Source: Anaerolineae bacterium
GTDB taxonomy: Bacteria > Chloroflexota > Anaerolineae > Aggregatilineales > Phototrophicaceae
Reading direction: 5' to 3'
Length of the DNA stretch: 64,000 nucleotides
Assembly: GCA_022823165.1 (NCBI GenBank)
Contig: JAJDXR010000092.1
Span: forward strand, 1-64,000
Of the stretch, positions 1 through 9,628 are shown one piece after another. Both the position numbers and the translations under genes were made by a program. Every line of letters begins with the position of its first letter. Position 1 is the stretch's first letter. The notes beneath the pieces are model-generated. The model was not told the DNA's origin, searched no databases, and saw nothing but the letters and a program-made list of their open reading frames with translations.

Positions 1-416
1 TGGTTGCACTTGGCGCAGGCGCAGGCCGTGTTGGACCAGGTGTCGCGGCCGCCTTTGCAGCGGGGGATGATATGATCGATGGTGAAGTCGCGCTTGCTGA
101 GCACCTTGCCCCTGGCTTGCGCGCCCAGTTTCACGCCGCAATAAATGCAGGTGTAATTGTCGCGCACAAGTACGCCTTTGCGGCTCCAGTGTGATTTGCG
201 GCGCGGCACGTTTACATAGGATCGCAGCGCAATCACCGAGGGCACTTCGAATTTTGCGCGGACGGTATTCAGGTACAAGCCAGTCATCTCGACGGCGATG
301 GCTTTGCCGCCGAGCAGCAAATTGATAGCGCGCTGCACTGTAATCACTGACAGCGGTTCCCAGGTGCTGCCGTTCAGGAGCAATACACGCTGCTGTAAAG
401 CACTTGCCGTCGACAC
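1..416 (-). CDS. HNH endonuclease, 3' end cut by the window
   Basis: Reading leftward from a GTG at 416, an open frame of 138 codons runs off the window edge. A TGA lies in frame five codons upstream of the GTG, so GTG is the first usable start; an AAAGG-like ribosome site precedes it. The C-terminal half carries the HNH zinc-finger pattern: CIYC near residues 98-101, then DHIIPRCKGG, then a second cysteine pair, CAKC, at the edge. HNH proteins of this stand-alone type nick or cut DNA, but their physiological role is usually unknown. The N-terminal half has no motif I recognise. Nothing in the visible neighbourhood points to a restriction or phage module. Family assignment is firm; function is open. 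Confidence 0.85.
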   Translation of the reverse strand, partial: MSTASALQQRVLLLNGSTWEPLSVITVQRAINLLLGGKAIAVEMTGLYLNTVRAKFEVPSVIALRSYVNVPRRKSHWSRKGVLVRDNYTCIYCGVKLGAQARGKVLSKRDFTIDHIIPRCKGGRDTWSNTACACAKCN

Positions 417-467
417 GATGCGCGGCGCCTTTCAACTCTGCCCAAACCCTGACAATGGCTGGCGCCT

Positions 468-473
468 ATTATA
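468..473 (-). promoter_or_regulatory. -10 element of the HNH gene
   Basis: A perfect TATAAT on the minus strand lies about 50 bases upstream of the GTG start of the HNH gene. No good -35 hexamer is seen at 16-18 bases, so this is a tentative promoter. Confidence 0.4.
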
Positions 474-683
474 ACCACGAATGTCGCGCTTTGCCGACTG
501 TGGTCCCAGCCTTCAGCCGGGCTGGCGGTCTCCGCGTATATTGACTGACAGCGAGCGGGTCTCGCCTTTGCGCGAGTGTATTGTATGATGGTCGCGCCAG
601 CCGAGAGACTGCGCCACTCTAGAACAGGGCCGAGGCCCGCCGGTCACTCGGAGCGCTGGAATCGCGGAATATCGAGGCGGCTT

Positions 684-1715
684 ATGCTGGACAAGCCTGA
701 TCTGGCGGATGCCATGATCGTCAAGCAGCTCGAAGCGAATTACGGGCTTCATATTCACGGGCTGGAATTTCTGCCGGTTGGCAATGATCAACGCGCTTGG
801 GCTTATCGCGTCGAGGTTGAGACCGGCGTCTATTTTCTCAAGCTGCGCAAGGGCGGAACCAAGCCGGCCTCGCTGCTCGCGCCGCGCTATTTGAAGACCC
901 GGGGTATTAAACAGGTCGTAGCGCCGCTCGAGACAGTTTGCGGCAGGTTGTCGGCTTCCCATGGCGATTACGACCTGATTCTGTATCCCTTTGTGGAGGG
1001 ACAATCCGCCTGGCGCATGCCGCTTGCCTTGTCGCAATGGCGCGCCTGGGGAGCGGTCATGCGTAAAATCCACGGCAGCTCTCTCAGCGCGCAGGCGCTG
1101 GATGTGGCGGAGCGTGAAGTATTCGGCCTGAAGTGGCTGAATACCATCGACAAGGTGGAGGAGCTGTTGCGGCGGGGGGACTGGCGCGGGCAGGTCGCTG
1201 CGCAGGCGGCGCGCCTGTGGCGGGAACAGACGGCCGAGATCCAGCGTTGCCGGCGCAGATTTCAGGAAACGGGAGCGCTGCTTGCGGCGGACTCGCCGGA
1301 ATTTGTGCTCTGCCACGCCGATATCCATACAGCCAATATCATCCTTAATCCGCTGGGCGAGATTCATATAGTCGATTGGGACGAAACAGTGATCGCGCCG
1401 AAAGAACGGGATCTGATGTTTTTTGTGGAAGACGGCCACCAACCCGAGGAAACCGCAGCTTTCTTCGCGGGCTATGACGGCGGCGAGATCAATTGGCTGG
1501 CTTTGGCTTATTACAAGTACGACTGGGTGATTCAAGAATTTGCCGATTATGGCGAGCGAATCTTCCTGTCCGACGAGATAGGCGCCAAGGATTTGGAATC
1601 CGCCCTGTGCGAGTTTAAGCGATTGTTCGAGCCCGGTGATGTCATCGACAGAGCGCACCGGACTTTTCATTGGATGCTGCGCCAGCCCGCCTATTCCCAT
1701 ATTGGCATAGGCTAA
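684..1715 (+). CDS. APH/choline-kinase-like phosphotransferase
   Basis: A 343-residue kinase of the aminoglycoside phosphotransferase fold. The Brenner motif HADIHTAN is at residues 211-218 (catalytic Asp213, metal-binding Asn218) and the DFG-equivalent is Asp231 in VDWDE. The N-lobe residues VYFLKLRKG supply the ATP-binding Lys. The general pattern, with LYPFVEG and a long helical C-lobe, resembles the APH(9)/spectinomycin kinase branch, but such proteins are common in environmental bacteria and need not confer resistance. An in-frame start exists at 576, but ATG 684 has a GAGG seven bases upstream and begins where homologous kinases begin, so I prefer it. The gene stands alone. The substrate cannot be read from the sequence. 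Confidence 0.85.
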   Translation: MLDKPDLADAMIVKQLEANYGLHIHGLEFLPVGNDQRAWAYRVEVETGVYFLKLRKGGTKPASLLAPRYLKTRGIKQVVAPLETVCGRLSASHGDYDLILYPFVEGQSAWRMPLALSQWRAWGAVMRKIHGSSLSAQALDVAEREVFGLKWLNTIDKVEELLRRGDWRGQVAAQAARLWREQTAEIQRCRRRFQETGALLAADSPEFVLCHADIHTANIILNPLGEIHIVDWDETVIAPKERDLMFFVEDGHQPEETAAFFAGYDGGEINWLALAYYKYDWVIQEFADYGERIFLSDEIGAKDLESALCEFKRLFEPGDVIDRAHRTFHWMLRQPAYSHIGIG

Positions 1716-1795
1716 GCGTCGCTTGATTCATGCCGCGGGCGCCGCAATTGCTCTTATAATAGAAGAGACTGTTTACCTTCTCTGAGGCTGACTAG

Positions 1796-4700
1796 ATGCG
1801 CCGGCGAATCCCGCTTTTGACCTTGCTGCTTGCTGCCGTAATCATGGCAAGTCTCCCCCTGTCCAAGGCGCAAGGAAGTATTAGAAAACACCTGCAGGTC
1901 TTCGAGGCGCAGCCGGCGCCGGCCGCCAGGCTCGCCCTCAACAGCAGCGTCGTCTTTCACTTCAATCGACGGCTTGACTGCCAGGCGGCCGAGGCGGCTT
2001 TCAGTGTGAGGCCCGCCATAGCCGGTCAACTGGACTGTGACCAATTCAGCTTGACATTCAGGCCGGACGCTGAATATGAACGAGAAGCGGCCTACACTTT
2101 CGGCTTGACGCCGCCTTTACTGGCTTTGGATGGCGCGCCGCTGCTCGACCCGTTTGAAGTGACCTATACCACCAGCGGCTATCTTTCCGTGTTGGAATTC
2201 TTCCCCAGCTCGCGGGCTGGGGCGGCGCCGGCGGACTCGGCAATCACCGTCGTCTTCGACCGGCCGGTTGCGCCACTGACCTTAAAAGCAGCCGCGGGCG
2301 ACCTGCCTCAGCCGCTCAGCATCCAGCCGGCTGTGGCGGGCTTGGGCGAGTGGGTCAGCAGCGCGGTATACACCTTCACGCCGTCTGCGCCGCTAAAGAG
2401 CGGGCAGACCTACAGGGTAAGGGTTTCGGCAGACCTGGAGGCAGTCGACGGCGCGGGGATGCGGGCTGAGCATGTGTGGTCCTTCACAACGGCAAACGCT
2501 GAGATTGTCGCGATCGATCCTCAAGTCGGCTCGCCTGACCTCGGTCTCAAGCCCAAGATTCAAGTGCGCTTCAACCAGGTCATGGACAAGCGCGCCATTG
2601 AAGACGCCTTCTATTTGCGTCTGTCGCCAGGCAACGCGGCCGGGCTTGACGGCAGCTTCGTCTGGGCTGACGACGGCATGGGCTTCGCTTTTACGCCGGC
2701 GGCGCTGCTGGAGCTGGATTCGATATACGAGGCTGGGTTCTCGTCAGACTTGAGGCCAGAACTGCAAATTGACGGGTCGAGCGCGACGGCTTCCTGGCGC
2801 TACCAGACCGTGCCCGAGCCGCATATCCTGGCCACCGAACCAAAGAACGGCGCGCAAGATGTCGGCCGCGGCGGCTTCTCCTTGTTCTTCGCGTCAACCA
2901 TGAATATTGAGTCCCTGGCGGATCGCATCACTATCGAGCCGGATCCGCCGGCGCCGCCCCGTTTCTACTATAGCGAGTGGTCCAAGCGCTATACCGTCTC
3001 CTTTGAGGCCGAGCCATCGACGGCTTACCGCGTGCGCATTGCGCCCGGAATGGAAGACATCTACGGCAACGCCATCGCCGAGCCGACCGTCTTTCACTTT
3101 ACGACCGCCGCCCGAACACCGCTGCTTGATTTTCACGCGCCGGGTCCGGTAGGTTTCTACAATGCCTACCGCCAGCCGACTCAGCTCTATCTGCAGCACC
3201 GCGGCGTCCGCAATATCGAAGTGGGCTTATACCGCGTACCGCTGAAGGCTCTGGTCGATCGCCTGACGCAAGCTGACGCTTATGATCCGGCTCGTGACTA
3301 TGCGCCGGCGGCTGAGGACCGCTTGCATAGCTGGCCTATCGAGTCGAATGCGCCGGAAAATGACAGCCGCTACGAACTGCTTGACTTGCGCGACGCCCGG
3401 GGTCGAGACCTGGAAAAGGGCGTCTACTTTCTGGAGGCGACAGCGCCCGGGTTCGAGCGCTACTACCGGCAGAATCGTCATTTCTTGAATGTGGCTACGG
3501 CGGTCCTGACGGTCAAACAGGCGGCTGACCGCTTGACCGTATGGGCGGTTGATGTTGATTCCGGCGCGCCCATTGTCGCTGAGAACATCCTGGTTTATGG
3601 CTCAGGCGGCCAATATCACGGCAGCGGCGTCACCGACGAGGATGGCATCGCGCGGATAGACATCCCGGCCGCGCGCGATCTGTTCTCGCCCTATGTGGCT
3701 GTCCTCGATGGGTCAGGGCGCTTCGGCATCGGTTTCAGCGACTGGTCCAACGGCGCGGAGCCCTGGGTCTTCGGCTATGAATTCGCCTGGGCGCCACGCG
3801 CCTACCATAGCTACCTGTACACCGACCGGCCCGTCTACCGTACCGGCCAGCCGGTGTATTTTCGCGGCGTCGCGCGCAGCAAAGATGATGTCGTCTATAT
3901 GCCCGCGCCCTTTGACACCGTGCCGGTTACCATCCGCGACGCCCGCGGCGAAATCGTCTATAAACGAGAATTGGCGCTCAGCGAATTTGGCAGCTTCGCC
4001 GGTCAATTCGACATCGCGCCGGACGCTTCCCTGGGCGCTTACAGCCTGACTGTGGAGCTGCCGGCTGAACACGAGTACGGGCAAGAGGGCGGCAGCATCA
4101 GCTTCCTGGTGGCCGAGTATCGAACCCCGGAATATCAAGTGACGCTGTCGACTGAAAAGCCCGAAATCGTTCAAGGCGGCTCAGTCGCGATCGACCTGGA
4201 AAGTAGATATTTCTTCGGTGGACCGGTGTCGGGGGCCGCGGGTGAATACGCTGTGTATTCGACAGCCTACGCCTTTGAATACCAAGGTCCGGGACACTAT
4301 GATTTTGCCGATTACGACCTGTATCAAGCGGAGCATGAACGCTACGCAGTCGACCGCATCATCAGCGAGGGCCGCCTGACAACCGATGCCGAGGGCAAAG
4401 CCAGGCTGGAATGGGTCGGCGATTTGCAAGGCGAATCGCAGAGCCGGCGCTGGCGCGTGGAGGCGTCGATCCGCGACCAAGCCGGGCAGGCGATCTATGG
4501 CCGCTCCAGCGTGGTTGTTCATCAGGGGCTGCTTTATTTGGGCGCGCGCGCCGCCAATTATGTCAGCCATGCTGGCGAGGACAGCCTTATTGAGCTCATC
4601 GCTGTCGATTGGGACAGCCAGCCCGTGGCCGATCAGCCAATTCAGGTACAGGTTGTCGAAAGGCGCTGGAACAGCGCGCAGGAGCAGGATCCCGGCACGG

Positions 4701-7700
4701 GCGCCACCGCCTGGACCTGGGATGTGGAAGAGATTCCAGTCGCCAGCGGCAATGTTGTCACCGGCGCTGACGGCAAAGCCGACTTTATTTTTAAGCCGCC
4801 CGGGGGCGGCATCTACAAGATAATCACGACCACGCGCGACAGCGCCGGCAATCTGGCGCGCGCGGCCACCTACGCCTGGGTCTCCAGCTCAGACTACGTC
4901 AGTTGGCGGCAGCAGAATGACAATACCATCCAGTTGGTTCCGGAGCGGACAGCGTACAGTGTTGGCGATAGGGCTAAAGTACTGATCGCATCTCCCTTTC
5001 AAGGCGAGGCGGAAGCGCTGATCAGCATTGAGCGCGGCGATGTCCTCCATCTGGAGCGGGTCAGGCTGCGCGGCAATTCACAGATCTACGAATTCGAGAT
5101 CTTGCCGCAGTACGCGCCCAACATTTTCCTGTCCGTCTTCCTCATCAAGCCGGCGGACGAGCGCCAGGCCGTCGCCTCCTGGCGCATCGGCATGACTCAG
5201 CTGACGGTCGATATCGAACAGAAAGCCTTGAACATTGAGATTTCAGCGGACCGCGATCTCGCCTCGCCGCAAGAAAGCGTCCAGTATCAGTTAAGCGTAA
5301 CGGACTACCTGGGCGACCCGGTCCTGGCCGAAGTCGGAATCGGCCTGACGGATCTGGCGTCGCTGTCGCTGGCGGAGCGCAACAGCGACGCTATGCTGGA
5401 TTCTTTTTTTGGGCCGCAAGAACTCAGCGTACGCACATCAAGTTCGCTGGTCCTAAGCGCTGAAGCCGCCGCCGAAGCGCTGTCCGAGCGCAAGGGCGGG
5501 GGCGGCGGCTTGTTTGAATCCGGCATTGTGGACTTGCGCGGCGAATTCATCGACACCGCCTATTGGAACCCGCATGTGGTCACGGACGCGGGCGGCCAGG
5601 CGACGATTGATTTGCGCCTGCCGGACAATCTGACCACCTGGCGGCTGGACGCGCGCGCCTTGACCGAAGGACGAGCTGGGCGCCTGCTGGTCGGCGAGCA
5701 GACCTTTGACTTGCGCAGCACTCGTCCACTGCTGATTCGCCCGGCGACGCCGCGCTACTTCGTCGTTGGCGACCGGGCGCAATTGGCGGCGGTCGTCAAT
5801 AACAACACCGGCAAGGATGTCTCAGCCAGCGTATCGCTTGAGAATATCGCCGGCCTGAAAGTTGCTGGATCCACCGCGCTCGCCCAGGAGGCGATGATTC
5901 CCGCCGGCGGCCGCAAGCGCCTGACCTGGTTGGTGACCGTCGAGGATGTGGATGCCGTCGCGCCGTCATTTGTCGTTCGCAGCCAGGATGGCGTCTTTGG
6001 CGACGCCAGCATATCGCCGGTCAGCATTGATCGCGCCGGCAGCTTGCCGGTCTACCATTACCAGGCGCCGGAAACAGTCGCCAGCGCGGGCGCGCTCACG
6101 CAGGCCGGGGCGCGCGTGGAAGCTTTGCGCTTTCCGCGCCGCCCAAAGACAGTCGCCGGCCAGCTTGAGCTTCGCCTGGACAAATCCTTGGCCGGCCTAA
6201 CCGCGGAAAGCCTGTCAAACCTGGAAGCGGAGACCCGGCAGTATCGACAATGCGCCAGCACGATCGTCAGTCGCTTTCTGCCCAACATAATTTCTTATCG
6301 CGCGTTGCTTCAGATGGGCGAGCTTGATTCGGATGCTAAAGAGGAACTGGATGAGCTGGTCGAAGCAGGTCTTCAGGCGCTCTATGCGCGGCAATTGGCG
6401 GACGGCGGCTGGAGCTGGTGCTCCTATCCCGAAGCCCACGATCTGACGACCGCATACGCGCTGCTGGGCTTGGCTGAAGCAGACGCCGCCGGCTACCCGG
6501 TTGAGGCCGCTGTCATCGGGCGGGCGCGGGCTTATCTTTCCGAGCGACTGGTCACGCCGTCATTGCGGCTGGAACCCTGGCGGCTGAATCGGCAGGCTTT
6601 CGTTTTGTACGCGCTGGCGAAATCCGGCGCGGCCGATGTGGCCCGCGCTGCGACGCTGTTCGAAAGCCGCGAACGCCTGAATCTCGATGCAATCGCCTTC
6701 CTAGCGCTGACGCTGCATGCCATCAATCCGGAAGATGACTATCGACTGGGGGTTTTGACTCAGTTGCTGCTGAACCGGGCTGTAACGCGGGCAACCGGAA
6801 TCTGGTTTGAAGAGACCTATCCGGACCGCTGGAACTGGTCATCGGATACCCGCTCGACGGCACTGGCGCTAAATGCGCTCATCAAGCTGCGCCCCGGGAG
6901 CGAGCTGCTGCCCAACATTGTCAGATACCTGGCAAGCGCGCGCCATGGCGGCGGCAGCTGGGGATCGCGCCAAGACAGCGTCTGGTCGATCATCGCCTTG
7001 ACGAACTGGCTGACGCATAGCGGCGAACTCAACTCCGATTACGAATACAGCGTCTCGGTCAATGGCAGCGAAGTCTTGCGCGACGCCGCCATCCCCGCGA
7101 GCGCGCAAAGCCCGGATGAGATCAGCATTGACTTTGCCGACCTGAAAAGACTAGACAGCAATATCATCGAATTCGAGCGCAGCGCCGGCGAAGGCGCACT
7201 CTACTACACAGCGCATCTGCGCGCCAACCTGCCTGTGGCTGAGCTCCAGGCGATCAACCGCGGTCTTGAAATCTCGCGCGCCTACACGCTTCCAGGCGCT
7301 GACGCAGACGACTCAGTCGATGCCGCGGCCATTGGCGAAGCGCTGCAAGCGCGCTTGCAGCTGGTCGTGCCGGACAGCTTGCGCTATGTGGTCATCGAAG
7401 ACTTCTTGCCGGCCGGCGCTGAAGCGATCAATCCCGAGCTGGCGATCAGCCCGCAATTGGGCGCGCTACCGGCAGGCGAGCGCGCCGACCCGCAGCAAAC
7501 CGGCTGGGGCTGGTGGCACTTCGATCATGTCGAGTTTCGCGATGAGAAAGTCGTCATATACGCCAGCTATTTGCCGGCCGGCGTCTATGAGTACGTATAC
7601 GCCATCCGCCCGTCAATCGCGGGCGAATTCCAGGTGATTCCGCCGACTGCCAGGCAGCTTTATTTTCCAGAGGTCTACGGGCGCGGCGAGGGCATGCGCT

Positions 7701-7717
7701 TTACGATTTCGGAATGA
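1796..7717 (+). CDS. Secreted alpha-2-macroglobulin-like protein with altered thioester site
   Basis: A 1973-residue exported protein. Residues 1-25 form a Sec signal peptide ending SKAQG. There is no lipobox cysteine, unlike many bacterial macroglobulins, which are lipoproteins. Residues about 30-445 hold several Big_5/Ig-like repeats (each with an FNQVMD/FDRPV-type strand and ending WSFTT or HFTT). The MG2/A2M_N signature YTDRPVYRTGQP follows near residue 675, and the TED alpha-alpha toroid spans about 1450-1780. The family traps proteases by a Cys-Gln thioester (CxEQ). Here the aligned site reads C1486-A-S-T1489, within a conserved SRFLPN context, so the Gln is lost. The usual partner PBP1C is not adjacent. 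A TATAAT at 1755-1760 may be its -10. Confidence 0.9.
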   Translation: MRRRIPLLTLLLAAVIMASLPLSKAQGSIRKHLQVFEAQPAPAARLALNSSVVFHFNRRLDCQAAEAAFSVRPAIAGQLDCDQFSLTFRPDAEYEREAAYTFGLTPPLLALDGAPLLDPFEVTYTTSGYLSVLEFFPSSRAGAAPADSAITVVFDRPVAPLTLKAAAGDLPQPLSIQPAVAGLGEWVSSAVYTFTPSAPLKSGQTYRVRVSADLEAVDGAGMRAEHVWSFTTANAEIVAIDPQVGSPDLGLKPKIQVRFNQVMDKRAIEDAFYLRLSPGNAAGLDGSFVWADDGMGFAFTPAALLELDSIYEAGFSSDLRPELQIDGSSATASWRYQTVPEPHILATEPKNGAQDVGRGGFSLFFASTMNIESLADRITIEPDPPAPPRFYYSEWSKRYTVSFEAEPSTAYRVRIAPGMEDIYGNAIAEPTVFHFTTAARTPLLDFHAPGPVGFYNAYRQPTQLYLQHRGVRNIEVGLYRVPLKALVDRLTQADAYDPARDYAPAAEDRLHSWPIESNAPENDSRYELLDLRDARGRDLEKGVYFLEATAPGFERYYRQNRHFLNVATAVLTVKQAADRLTVWAVDVDSGAPIVAENILVYGSGGQYHGSGVTDEDGIARIDIPAARDLFSPYVAVLDGSGRFGIGFSDWSNGAEPWVFGYEFAWAPRAYHSYLYTDRPVYRTGQPVYFRGVARSKDDVVYMPAPFDTVPVTIRDARGEIVYKRELALSEFGSFAGQFDIAPDASLGAYSLTVELPAEHEYGQEGGSISFLVAEYRTPEYQVTLSTEKPEIVQGGSVAIDLESRYFFGGPVSGAAGEYAVYSTAYAFEYQGPGHYDFADYDLYQAEHERYAVDRIISEGRLTTDAEGKARLEWVGDLQGESQSRRWRVEASIRDQAGQAIYGRSSVVVHQGLLYLGARAANYVSHAGEDSLIELIAVDWDSQPVADQPIQVQVVERRWNSAQEQDPGTGATAWTWDVEEIPVASGNVVTGADGKADFIFKPPGGGIYKIITTTRDSAGNLARAATYAWVSSSDYVSWRQQNDNTIQLVPERTAYSVGDRAKVLIASPFQGEAEALISIERGDVLHLERVRLRGNSQIYEFEILPQYAPNIFLSVFLIKPADERQAVASWRIGMTQLTVDIEQKALNIEISADRDLASPQESVQYQLSVTDYLGDPVLAEVGIGLTDLASLSLAERNSDAMLDSFFGPQELSVRTSSSLVLSAEAAAEALSERKGGGGGLFESGIVDLRGEFIDTAYWNPHVVTDAGGQATIDLRLPDNLTTWRLDARALTEGRAGRLLVGEQTFDLRSTRPLLIRPATPRYFVVGDRAQLAAVVNNNTGKDVSASVSLENIAGLKVAGSTALAQEAMIPAGGRKRLTWLVTVEDVDAVAPSFVVRSQDGVFGDASISPVSIDRAGSLPVYHYQAPETVASAGALTQAGARVEALRFPRRPKTVAGQLELRLDKSLAGLTAESLSNLEAETRQYRQCASTIVSRFLPNIISYRALLQMGELDSDAKEELDELVEAGLQALYARQLADGGWSWCSYPEAHDLTTAYALLGLAEADAAGYPVEAAVIGRARAYLSERLVTPSLRLEPWRLNRQAFVLYALAKSGAADVARAATLFESRERLNLDAIAFLALTLHAINPEDDYRLGVLTQLLLNRAVTRATGIWFEETYPDRWNWSSDTRSTALALNALIKLRPGSELLPNIVRYLASARHGGGSWGSRQDSVWSIIALTNWLTHSGELNSDYEYSVSVNGSEVLRDAAIPASAQSPDEISIDFADLKRLDSNIIEFERSAGEGALYYTAHLRANLPVAELQAINRGLEISRAYTLPGADADDSVDAAAIGEALQARLQLVVPDSLRYVVIEDFLPAGAEAINPELAISPQLGALPAGERADPQQTGWGWWHFDHVEFRDEKVVIYASYLPAGVYEYVYAIRPSIAGEFQVIPPTARQLYFPEVYGRGEGMRFTISE

Positions 7718-7727
7718 GCGCTTTTGG

Positions 7728-8537
7728 CTAGGGCTCGACCATTTCAACCACTGGCGATGTCTCATCAACGAAGACGCCGCAGGGCCCGCCTTTATCGCTG
7801 GCGAGCAATTCCACTTCTTCGCCTGCGAAGTTCAGCACCGGATGGTAGAAGGCCGCCACTTTTTCCGCCTCTCCCACAATGTAGTGAGCGATTAATGCGC
7901 GGCGGAAACGGCTGGCGCTGGTGTTGGGATAGCTGCCGTGAATCACCTGCCCGTTGAAGAAGACCACATCGCCGGCTTTCATAATGACCGGCGCCGCTTC
8001 GCTGCCGGGCGGAATCGGTACAGTTGACGCGCTGAAGCTCTGTGAAGTATCCGCCGCCACCGTGCATAGACGCGGCAGGTCATGTGTGCGCGGCACAATC
8101 CGCAGGCAGCCGTTTTCTTCGTCGCAGTCGTCGACCGCCATCCAGGCCGCCAGGCAGGTCCCCGGGCGCACCCGCACCGGCGATTGATCCTGGTGCAGCG
8201 CCTGCCCCCGAGCCGTCGGCGGTTTGAAATAGAACATGGTCTGGGCGGCATAAGGCTCGGCGCCCAGCAGAGCTGTGGTCCATCGCCGCAGACGCTCGTC
8301 CAGCAGCCAGTCGAGTGAAAAGCGGTCGAAGCGATGCGGGTGGATGATGCGCGGGTAGGCTTTGAGGGGATCGTCGTCGCCCAGCAGATACGGATCGTCG
8401 CCGGCAAAGCCATGGCCCGCGGCGTTCAGCGCCATGTAGTGGCCGCGAATAAACTCGATTTCATCCGCGCTAAAAAGCGACGGTACGACCACATAGCCGT
8501 CTTCGTGATAGCGGTTAATCAAGGCGAATTTGTCCAT
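7728..8537 (-). CDS. Phytanoyl-CoA dioxygenase (PhyH) family oxygenase
   Basis: A 269-residue Fe(II)/2-oxoglutarate dioxygenase of the PhyH family. The facial triad is visible as His115-x-Asp117 (in LHQDQ) and distal His200 (VIHGSYPN), with Arg210 or Arg213 placed to bind 2-oxoglutarate. PhyH enzymes hydroxylate a wide range of small molecules, so the substrate cannot be assigned. An AGGA ribosome site precedes the ATG. It begins 13 bases after the end of a FemAB-like gene and is the last gene of an apparent three-gene leftward operon, converging with the macroglobulin gene at a 10-base gap. The pairing suggests, but does not show, hydroxylation of an amino acid or envelope component handled by the FemAB proteins. 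Confidence 0.85.
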   Translation of the reverse strand: MDKFALINRYHEDGYVVVPSLFSADEIEFIRGHYMALNAAGHGFAGDDPYLLGDDDPLKAYPRIIHPHRFDRFSLDWLLDERLRRWTTALLGAEPYAAQTMFYFKPPTARGQALHQDQSPVRVRPGTCLAAWMAVDDCDEENGCLRIVPRTHDLPRLCTVAADTSQSFSASTVPIPPGSEAAPVIMKAGDVVFFNGQVIHGSYPNTSASRFRRALIAHYIVGEAEKVAAFYHPVLNFAGEEVELLASDKGGPCGVFVDETSPVVEMVEP

Positions 8538-8550
8538 AGTCTTTCCTGTT

Positions 8551-9609
8551 TCACATCAGCTTGAGCAGGCGCGGCGCCAACTGCTCATAAGTGTAATACA
8601 AAAGCGGGCTGGTTGCGAAATCCCAGGCGCCGATGTGTCGTGTCAAAATGCCGCGAAAGCCGCGTTTGAATTGATACACGCCCCACAGGCTGTCGCTCTC
8701 GTCAAAACTGTCCGGCGCGCCCCACATATCGTAAGTCGCGTATCCCTGGGCCTTGGCCCAGCGTATCGCCGCCCACTGCAAGGCGTAATTAGGCATGCGC
8801 CCACGCTCTTCGTTGCCGGACGCTCCGTAGAAATACCAGCACTTGCCGCCGAAGTGGAAGAGAATGACATGCGCGATGGCTTCGCCCTGGTATTCGGCGA
8901 TGAAGGCCTGGGCGAGTCCCGCCTCCATGAAGGCCCGCCAGGCCCGCTGATAGTACTCGATGGGACGAATCAGGAAGCCGTCGCGCTGCCCGGTGACGTG
9001 GTAGAGTTGATAGAGTAGGGGCAGATCGTCTACCGTAGCCGGGCGAATAGTTACCCCTTTCTTGGCGGCGACCCGTATTTTGCGGCGCGTGTTGCCGCTC
9101 ATCGCCGCCAGCAGCTCGTCCTCGGCGCGGCGCAAATCAATTCGCAAGGTATTGCGAAATTGCACCTGAGCGTCAGAAAAGCGCCATTCGCGCGCTCTGA
9201 GCAGCGCCAACAGCGCCTGCCCGGACTTGTCAGGTCGGTCGTCCGCGCCGTTTGGAATGCCGGTGGCGGCGATAACATCCGGATCGATCTTGAGCCAGAC
9301 CACGCCCAAACTCCTGGCGCGCTGTTCCAGCTCCAACAGCACCGCTAGCGTCAGGTCGCGGTCCGCATATTCGAGCGCCGGCCCCTTGCTGACGACCATC
9401 ACCTTGAGCGGTCCCAGCCGCTTGGTCGCCAGGCTGGCCTGCGCTAGCACTTGTCCGCCGCGTTCAAATGCCAGGCGCTGCGGCTGCCAGCCGCCGGTGG
9501 CGCGTTTGAACTCGCCCCATTCCCAGGTCTGCAAAACATGAGCATAGGGCAGCTTTCGCAGACCCTCATTCCAGCGCTCGCGCTCCTTGACTTCGTAGAC
9601 CTTCAGAAT
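8551..9609 (-). CDS. FemAB-like aminoacyltransferase, second copy, with non-standard start codon
   Basis: FemAB/FemX family (GNAT-fold) protein. Family enzymes use aminoacyl-tRNA to add amino acids to the peptidoglycan stem peptide. Hallmarks are TWEWGEFK near the N-terminus, RKIRVAAKKGV, WYFYGASGNEERG, LQWAAIRWAKAQGY and the terminal YKF-type region (VYQFKRGF). A TTG at 9534 falls inside the conserved VLQTWEWGE block and has no ribosome site, so it is too short. The frame stays open upstream to a TGA with no ATG, GTG or TTG. A strong GGGAAGG (9619-9625) lies 6 and 9 bases before in-frame ATC (9612) and ATT (9609). I give ATT as start (352 residues, matching the 343-residue paralogue). The gene starts 19 bases after the upstream paralogue ends. 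Confidence 0.85.
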   Translation of the reverse strand: MLKVYEVKERERWNEGLRKLPYAHVLQTWEWGEFKRATGGWQPQRLAFERGGQVLAQASLATKRLGPLKVMVVSKGPALEYADRDLTLAVLLELEQRARSLGVVWLKIDPDVIAATGIPNGADDRPDKSGQALLALLRAREWRFSDAQVQFRNTLRIDLRRAEDELLAAMSGNTRRKIRVAAKKGVTIRPATVDDLPLLYQLYHVTGQRDGFLIRPIEYYQRAWRAFMEAGLAQAFIAEYQGEAIAHVILFHFGGKCWYFYGASGNEERGRMPNYALQWAAIRWAKAQGYATYDMWGAPDSFDESDSLWGVYQFKRGFRGILTRHIGAWDFATSPLLYYTYEQLAPRLLKLM

Positions 9610-9628
9610 GATTGGCGCCCTTCCCGCG

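Noticed and set aside
684..1715. Antibiotic-resistance gene
   Set aside because: The APH fold is clear, but nothing mobile surrounds it, codon use matches the neighbours, and this kinase family has many non-antibiotic substrates.
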